Positions 56,400 through 64,000 of a stretch of DNA of 64,000 nt are shown here, in pieces; position 1 is the stretch's first letter, and every line of letters starts with the position of its first letter. The translations under genes were made by a program, and so were the position numbers. The DNA comes from Plasmopara viticola. Its lineage: Eukaryota; Oomycota; Peronosporomycetes; Peronosporales; Peronosporaceae. The DNA is taken from positions 682,001 to 746,000 of the forward strand of contig MBPM02000025.1 of assembly GCA_001695595.3 (NCBI GenBank). Reading direction: 5' to 3'. The notes under the pieces were generated by a model. That model ran no database searches and was not told where the DNA came from. It saw nothing but the letters and a program-made list of their open reading frames with translations.

Positions 56400-56640
56400 T
56401 GGGCATCAAAAGGCCAACCACAATCAATCAATACAATCAGGACTGCATCGCGTTGGCAAAGAACCCGATTTCTTACGCGCGGACCAAGCATATCGACATC
56501 AAGTACCACTACTTTCATGAAAAAAACGGCTTTGTCACTGGTCTGTGCGTGTCGGCGCAAGGTGGCCGCACACACGCGCAAACATTTGGAGAGACTGTTG
56601 AAGGTGATGCTGCGGATGTGTGTTAAGTGCATGTTTAACA
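56400..56640 (+). mobile_element. Ty1/copia RNase H relic, 3' part
   Basis: Reads TTINQYNQDCIALAKNP followed by ISYARTKHIDIKYHYF, the end of copia RNase H. It is the part that should follow the fragment ending at 55200, with only ~45 residues missing between them. The homology fades after about 56560. Confidence 0.8.
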
Positions 56641-56649
56641 TGTTTTGAA

Positions 56650-59600
56650 AGCGGCGACAACCGGTAAATTGGAAACAACTGGTGTACCGGTAAGACTGCG
56701 TCTTTGAAACAGACGGGGCAACGACACATCCGTGGTTATGGGTTCAGAGTATATTTATAGTGGGTACAAAACATTCCCGAATTTTCTTTATAGTTGCGCA
56801 TGTAGAGCGAGAAAGCTTAAATATATTTGAAATATAGCAGTAGTGCGAACGAATACATCACATTTGGTTTAACCTGTTTGATCACATGCCGGCTTTGTCT
56901 TTTTTCTGTGCGTCCGACCCGATTTTCTAAGATTTTATACCCTAGTCTTTCCAATTGACTTCATCCGCTCACGCTTTTCTTTAGATTGCTACTTTTTTAT
57001 TATTCGCTAGCAATCTTGCTGTACGACGGTGTGCCATCCGTACTAAACTTGCACTGTTCGTCATTCTGTCGTGTCTTTGAATCCAGGATTGCCTGTTCTT
57101 TGCGCTCCAAATGGCTGGCTTGGCATTCTGCCAAAAGCCAAGACATCTCGGAGGAGAGCTATTACAGACTTAGCAAAACTTTAAGGTCACGGACGTATAA
57201 TACTCTATCCAAGGTATGTATTCCAATTCAACAGGTGACTTAATGTACAAATGAGCATGGCGAGTACCAAGCCGCACGATGCCTTTTCAACAAATCTAAA
57301 AAAGTTGATCGTGGCCATGCATACCATTGACTGACTTAGCTGATAGGATCAGTCTTTTATGACAACGCTCTTAGAAGAGCAATACAAATTTGTAAATTCG
57401 GCAGTATTTGATCGCTAAGGAGTCGCTAACCATACCTTATGTTTATGCAGGAAACAGTAATAGCCAGCTTCTTTCCATAAAACGTACTGTTCGAACTAAT
57501 CGCGATTGAGCGAAGCTTATTTCTGTTTCATTAAGACGATCGCGTCGCTAATTTGAAATAGATGGTACGAGCTATAATCAAGTGCTCAAGAAATGAAATA
57601 ATAAAGCAACTGATCTCATACTTTAGGTAGTGCATATATTCGTTTGGCCAACGCTCCTGCTTTCGATTTTGTGCTTAATACTCAATCCGTTTCAAGCCGT
57701 TGAAACACGTCCCTCCGCAGACTGGATATATCCGTTAAGAATGACGCGACGTTGCCACCACTGTTATATGCGCGATCTGATCACTAATGTTGGATTCAGA
57801 AGCTTAAGTGAACAATCAAAATAAATGCGATATGCCTGATCCACCTCCGATCTCAGTGCTGATTGTATTGATCAGCGCTCTGGTTCCTCTATTTCTCGAA
57901 ATGATTTTTTTATAGACGCCGAAGTCAGACGACTATCAGAAAGGTCAATTAGGAGTTGTCGGCTCTCCTCCGCTTTATAACCAATCTTAACTATCCGATA
58001 TATCGTCTAATAGCTTGGCCGATCTGATCTTCATGAGCGTCGGAGATTTTGAGGCTCATCAGGGGCGACGATTTAATACTCGTGGCGAGTGTCACTTTGC
58101 CGATATTTGCAATGATTGATCTAGACAGTCAACCCTACTAGCTGTCGAATACGCGAAGAATCTTCAGTGTTGAATTTTGATGGATCAGCCTGCTACGTTG
58201 ACGCCTAAAGTGGAATTACATGACCTAAACTCAGTCCAGGTAGTTGCCTGGTGTAAAAGTGAACATGGCAGGACACTTTTGTCGTTTCTTAGGACCTGAT
58301 ATGCTACAAGAGGCTTCTAGTTGGCTATGATGTTCCCACTCTGATGATCAAGCGGACGTGCGACGCAAGGTGCCTGAGCTTACTTCAATCCGAGAACGAG
58401 CGTTTAAATATTGTAAAACGTGGTCGGTTCGACTAGTGAATGTTACCGCCAATTCTTGAAGTAGTATTGTGTATTTTCTTAGTATAACGTGTAGTCTGCA
58501 ACGTCTGATTTTGAGCACGCTGTTGCAGAACTGGAGAGGTTTTAGCATGCCGAGTGACACTTCTGCCCAGGCCAATTAAACACTCGTTTTCTCTTCGGCG
58601 TACATACTTTATCCTGATCTGATGTGAGTCTTTGTTCTATACCATCCGCAAAAATTTACATCGTGCGAATTGACGAGTAGATTTATATTTTCAATAAAGC
58701 TGAGATAGTAGCCTATATTATTTCAAAAGAATTACCCCAGTCGAGCGTACCCAATGATGGCAGATTGATCAACGCCCCCGAATCTTTAGATTTCAAACCG
58801 TTTTATTCTTATTTTGGGAACATATTTTATTTCTTGGTTTTAATTTATTCATATGTTATTTTAAATTGAATCGAGATAGCTTTGAAAGGTGAGCGACAGT
58901 CGTTCATTTTTATTCGACGATCCATCTTTTCCCAGAATAAGTCTCAAGCCTCCAATAACCCAAGAATGACATTGATTTAAGACTTTCTACTATATACCAG
59001 ATGGAACCTGCCATCGCTTGGCTCCACATTCTTAAACATATCTTCAGACCTGTATCAAAAACCTTTAACGTCGACCTAAAGGTATCCATCCAGGCCTTTT
59101 TTAAAGTGTAGCTGATCGATTCGGGGTGCGTTTTAGAGCCTAAAAAAGCATACGCGACCTCTTGCACAGCCTGAATGGTCCGATGAATTCAAAAATCGGG
59201 TGGTTGTTCTCTCTTACTCGTACTTCTCAGAATCCGCAAGACAAATTTAGTATTAGTACCAAAATATTCCGGTCAGGTTTTCTGCAAGATATCTGTAAAT
59301 AACATCGAGGAAGTCATCAATAGGCTTAGATCGCTTAATGATTCCAATTTTAATTTGCAATCGGTTCAAATATTGGTCCATTGTACCGTTTCAAGCAGAT
59401 CACGGTCGAAGCCGTAGAAGTTGTATGCCGTGAATAGCTTTTATCCCACTCATTTGACAACTCAGACATAAAAAGTACCATGTGCAGTGAGTCTTCCGTA
59501 ACTAGTTGCGTACAGGAAAATAGAGTTTGGGTTTTTGTCCTCCAATTAGGATTGCTACTAGTAGCAGATTCATAGTCTTGACTCCGAGAGCTAATAGTAG

Positions 59601-62600
59601 CCTCAGCACCAAAGTTTAACATAATTGTCGTCTACACAAATGTAAACTGAATTCTATCTACTAGGGGATAAAATTCTTACAATTACTACTTCGCATCGTA
59701 TTATCTACTATTTGGATCAGTTATCGGTGGTTAGACCATCTATAGCCGTTCTGTTAACCACACAAAACTTTCTTTTTGCTGTTCGAACTATCACATGACT
59801 TATATAACACAATGCAGCAGTTCTGTTGACTTGTGTGACAATCGTGTGACCGTTACGGTAGAGCTTTGGCCAAAGTGCTTGATTATTGATTTATTAACAA
59901 TACTGTTTTTACGTAAAATATGTAGAGCAGTGAGGCACGTTCAGAATACATACATTGACATTAGAAATCAGGACTCGGTCTTTCTTCCCGCCATGAGCTT
60001 TCCACCTGCCTTGTCTTTCTTGGCCAACTAGATTGGTGTGCGTGATTTTTCTAGTATCCAGCCCCCCCCCCAAATACGCCATGGCGGTGTCAGAAGAGGT
60101 AACTTTGCTGGAAGTTTGTATAATTTCACGAAATTTAGATGTGCTGTCAACCATCCCTTGCTCTTTGCTTTTCTTTATTTTTATTTGCTTTTAATTTGTA
60201 CGTAGGGCAGATTCTCAATCAAAAGGCTCATCCAGGCTTCGTGTTTAGCGAACGCATATGATCAGTAGCTTCTCTTTAAATTTCGGCAGTTGTATATACA
60301 TTGGAGCTTGGTGGAGTCATTCCACGGGTGGATGAGGCTCTCCATTCCGCCATTGTCGTGTGTTATAGATCTTTCCGCTTCTTCGTCACACAAATGGGCA
60401 TCGGTCGGATAGGCGACCACTTATGCCAGAGCACAGACACTTTAATTGCTTTCAGCAATGCATGTCATTATGGTGATATGAGCCACAATGAGAATAATGC
60501 TAAGACGGGATCTGACCCCGTGCGAATAGCTTCGGCTCTTTGTGGACGAAGTCGACCCGGCATGATCCAATCCCATCGATCTTGCATCAGATCTTATCTG
60601 CTTTATTCTACTACCGTGACATATTTTTTTCTGTACAGTTACCCATTCAAATTTCTACCCGCTTAAGTTTAAGTCATAATCGATTTCCTAGTGAAATGCG
60701 ATGAAAACAGCCTAGATGGAACTTTCTGAATCTGGGCTTATCACGTCGGGTTTGATCACCATGTAGCGTTACTTTCTTGGTGCAAAGAAAGCGCTCCTAT
60801 GACGATGTTTTGTGAACGACCTTTTAAACATATATTATGATTTAACTTATCGTAAATTTCTAAAGCAATTAATACATATTGTGAAAAGTTTTCAAACAAA
60901 ATTATTTTTTTGAATTCTCTTTACAGATAAAGCAACGCTAGCCCGTCCAACATGTTGGCAAACGACCTTAATACTTCCGACAGCGATGAGGGTGTCCGAT
61001 GGCTGTGATTACAAGGCAGTAAAGCATTTTCAAAGATGACGTCGGATTGCTTTCGTTGCATAACAGTATTACCTACTTCTAAGTCTTGAAAGAACTGGCA
61101 GCTCTATTTAGTCATTTTTGTGACACAGCTTAGCCGGGACTGAGCCGGTGAATGAGCCTACCATCACCAGCCTACTTTCTTGTCCTGGTACTTAATTATG
61201 TAAATTAGCTTGCTGTTGCGCGTTTGCGCTCTATCTTTACCCTCAACTTTTGCAAGGAAATTCCTTTGCATGGACATATTCGAGGAATAATTGTTTGCAT
61301 CTCGTCGCAATTCTCGGCTAGATGGTAAATGGTCAATCCATTGTAATCATTTGCGAAGAGTACTAGATCCTTACGTTGATGATAATCGTCCAATGTGCAT
61401 TCCGAGCCATACTTACCTGAGATTGTGGCTGACCAGAAATCACGTACTAAGACGTCAACTTTTCATCACCGTGATACATGATCGGATCGTGAAGGCCGGA
61501 GTTAATCGACAATTTACAGGCTTTCAATCAAGCTAGTATACGAACAAATCGTGAAAGCTAATATGGATTAGCAGTCAGTTGATCTGATCAGCACAAACTT
61601 TGTACAGTCAGATTACACTGTCGGAAATAAACAAAACTGGATCTACAAAAGAGAATTTCTTATTGCAAAGTTCGGCGGCAGTTCTGTGAAATGTGGCTAT
61701 GTCTACTAAAGAAGGCAAGCAAAACAATTTTCAATTAATTGCTTACAGAAAAGTACATTCCAAGGCTACTACAGAACTTAAAAAAGTGCTTAGTTATTTA
61801 TGTGAATAGGCAATGGCCATGCTAAACCATAAATGTAGCCTTTTGCAAAATTGGCCAGGAAGGTAACACAGCTATTGATATTGAAATTGCGAGAAACTGT
61901 CGAATTTGATAAAGAATTTGCTATCAGCAAAACTTGTTTAAATGCCAACATTCCCGTGGGCTTCACAGATCGTACAGATCATCCTGATAAACAAAGTCAA
62001 GCATTGACTTTATTTTTCTAAGAAACACCCGAAGGAGCTTTTTGCGCTTCCACTCCCTTCATTGTTTTTCGTGCCGAGTCGCCTTTAGCATCTCATCCGT
62101 GCGCATTCCTCCTTGCAATTTAGTGGGAGAGACCACGCTTTTCTGTTAAACTATTGCGGGTCTATTTTTACTCAATCAATGTGACGAGTACAGGTGAGGT
62201 CTATAAGAACAGTTTATGAAATTTCGGTGAGCCTATGTTGCGTATTGCTTTATATCTCGAAGACTTGAGCACTATGAGCTTTTTTAATGAGCCCGGCTTA
62301 TCGACTGAAACGAATTTTGATAGTTTGCAACGACACGATCTTTGTTTACACCTGACTTAAGGCATATATTTTGCGAGTGCGCGATTAGCTTTTTATGCGG
62401 CTTTTCTGGTACAAAAGCGTATGAGCGCATCGCGCACCTTCATCCCTGACCGAAGCCGCCTTCTTACCTTCTTTGTTGATATGGGAAATTTATATGAAGA
62501 ATCCTTTCAAGAATGGAGATCTGCTTTAGCTTTATCGGCTTTGACCCCAAAATATGTTGCGAAGTGCGCACAGAGCACACCTTCTCGTACCAGTATGCAC

Positions 62601-64000
62601 AGCGCTCGAAATGTATATTGCTGTCGTTGCTCATCTTGTCTTCTCTTATCTCTCGAAGGTTCATGAGGCGTGATTTCGAGCGGTTTGGCTCGCAATACCG
62701 ACTGGGGTTTTAAGATTTTGAGTTACCAGACGAGTACGGTAGAACAAAAAGTCCTGCAGAATCCACATTTAGCTTTTTAGAGCTGATCTCAGGCTTCGTC
62801 GCAAGGAACACTCATCGTCTTCACCTTCAAATGGCAAGCGCATTGCTTGTTTTTTTCTACTATATAGTCATCCATCGGCGGACCATACTTCATCCGGGTT
62901 GCCGTTCGAACTTTAAACAAAGTGAGCTACGTTCGTGTGTTGAGAATTTTGTTATTTTTAGATCCTGTCGATGCACTAGGTGTGGACCTAGGGTCTGCGT
63001 CTTGTAATAAGATTTAAGACTCATTCACTTTGTTGAAAGGGCTTAAAAAAAGCAATACAAGTCACAAAGGATGCACTGCGCTTCCAAATTTGATTTGTAT
63101 GGTCTCAAGGAGACTCAAATCTTGGTAAGAAGAGTGTAACAAAACCTCGCAACCCCAGTGCGTGCCATACTAACTAAAGGGATTAGCATTTTGTGTGGCA
63201 TACGTCACTCGATGTTTTGAATTTCTGTACTTGGCACTTGAGATTTAACAGAAATCTCACTACGCTCTCTTACTATATCAGTGTGCTTGATCATAATAGT
63301 GCTTAATGCACACTAAAAGAAATTACTATAAAATGGAGTAATCTTGGGATACTTATCCTACAAGGAATCTATTAATAAGGCTAAACGATTAAGCTACTTG
63401 TAACGGAATATTATTTAGTCTTGGTATAAAATTAGCACTTGGAGCTAGCAGATACGTGGATTTAGCTAGGGTTTCAGGTTAGAGACCTGATCTCACGTCA
63501 AATTGCTTCGAAACTTTACTGATTTCAGCCGATATTTATTAATACTAAGTGATTGACGGCTCTAATTACTAAATTATACCTGTTGAATTGAAAAGCCGAA
63601 GTGTAACGTACGCAACACTCTGAATTGTAGGCAGCGGCAATGGAAGAAGCTATTTGAATAGTATTTGAAGAGAAATTAATTGAACAGTAGCCTCGCTCCC
63701 CCGGAATGTCTTAAATGAGTTGATCCTTAAAGAACAGGACCAACAGAGGCAGTCCGATAATTCGGATTCGGTTTCGTGAGATCAAGCATTTTTTTGTAAC
63801 TGCATTGGCTTCTATGGCCACGCCATTTGTGCCTATCTCAAAAGAGGCCGGTAAAAACATCACGGCTCTTGAGGGCCGTAGGCAGAAGCCGCGCCTTTGA
63901 AGAAAGGCGCTCATCTCCTATGGGCATGATGGATCTCGATGGAGAAGCTAGGAGCTTGTCACTGCTGTTTGCACACCTGAGTATACCCCTTTATTAGGAA
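56650..64000. other. Gene-free right end
   Basis: About 7.3 kb with no supportable gene. Minus-strand frames at 58910-59167 and 59350-59622 are offset by a frameshift and both look protein-like (IDDFLDVIYRYLAENLTG between them in a third frame), which may mark one decayed gene of unknown family. A hydrophobic plus frame at 57630-57824 has no ATG. No tRNA, rRNA or ordered repeat was seen. Confidence 0.4.

Noticed and set aside
57630..57824. Hydrophobic, signal-peptide-like 64-codon plus frame
   Set aside because: There is no ATG in frame, a stop lies just upstream, and no exon could be joined to it. It may be chance AT-rich hydrophobic sequence.
1..64000. tRNA, rRNA and CRISPR features
   Set aside because: No T-loop GGTTCGA motif in a foldable context, no rRNA-like tract and no array of evenly spaced short repeats was found. 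The tandem repeats here have no unique spacers.

Overview
This window is nuclear DNA of an oomycete, most likely a plant-pathogenic Peronosporales species such as a downy mildew or Phytophthora relative. The evidence is: genes with very short (55-85 bp) GT-AG introns, several of them with GTGCGT, GTACGT or GTATGT donors; a Crinkler (CRN) type effector gene with the LFLAK and HVLVxxP motifs; degraded Ty1/copia and Ty3/gypsy retroelements in long gene-poor stretches; and sharply bounded gene islands. Exon models below were built by eye from splice sites, reading phase and protein conservation.

Layout. 0-13 kb is a gene-poor repeat graveyard: gypsy relics, two of the three copies of a ~320 bp retroposon, a 103 bp tandem duplication and a decayed effector-like frame. 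13.1-16.4 kb holds a bHLH transcription factor (+) facing a mitochondrial NADP-isocitrate dehydrogenase (-). 16.4-22.2 kb looks empty. 22.2-25.6 kb holds the organellar amidotransferase subunit GatB (+) facing a tail-anchored ubiquitin-conjugating enzyme of the UBE2J/Ubc6 type (-). 26.6-31.6 kb is an accessory island: a broken viral/Polinton-type family B DNA polymerase relic, several small unknown ORFs on the same strand, and a CRN gene interrupted by two in-frame TAG codons. 32.0-34.7 kb holds a MEF2-like MADS-box factor (+) facing a protein with two PC4/Sub1 domains (-). Then come the third retroposon copy, an alpha/beta hydrolase (35.6-36.5 kb) and the seven-exon THO complex subunit THOC1 (38.5-40.8 kb). 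42.2-44.7 kb is a gypsy relic whose PR, RT, RNase H and INT pieces lie in the expected order. 49.2-53.9 kb has an intact MFS transporter followed by three decayed paralogous pieces. 53.8-56.6 kb is a copia pol relic that encloses a ~1.2 kb piece of host DNA (the end of an AGC kinase gene and the start of an acyl-CoA dehydrogenase gene). 56.7-64 kb has no gene I can support.

How the genes relate. The intact genes are housekeeping or regulatory: transcription (bHLH, MADS, PC4), mRNA export (THO), mitochondrial metabolism and translation (IDH, GatB), ER-associated ubiquitination (UBE2J). They lie in convergent pairs 90-590 bp apart and show no sign of forming one pathway. The most unusual parts are the PolB/CRN island, the retroposon with a clear target-site duplication, the tandem-PC4 protein, and the copia/host-gene mosaic beside the MFS cluster.
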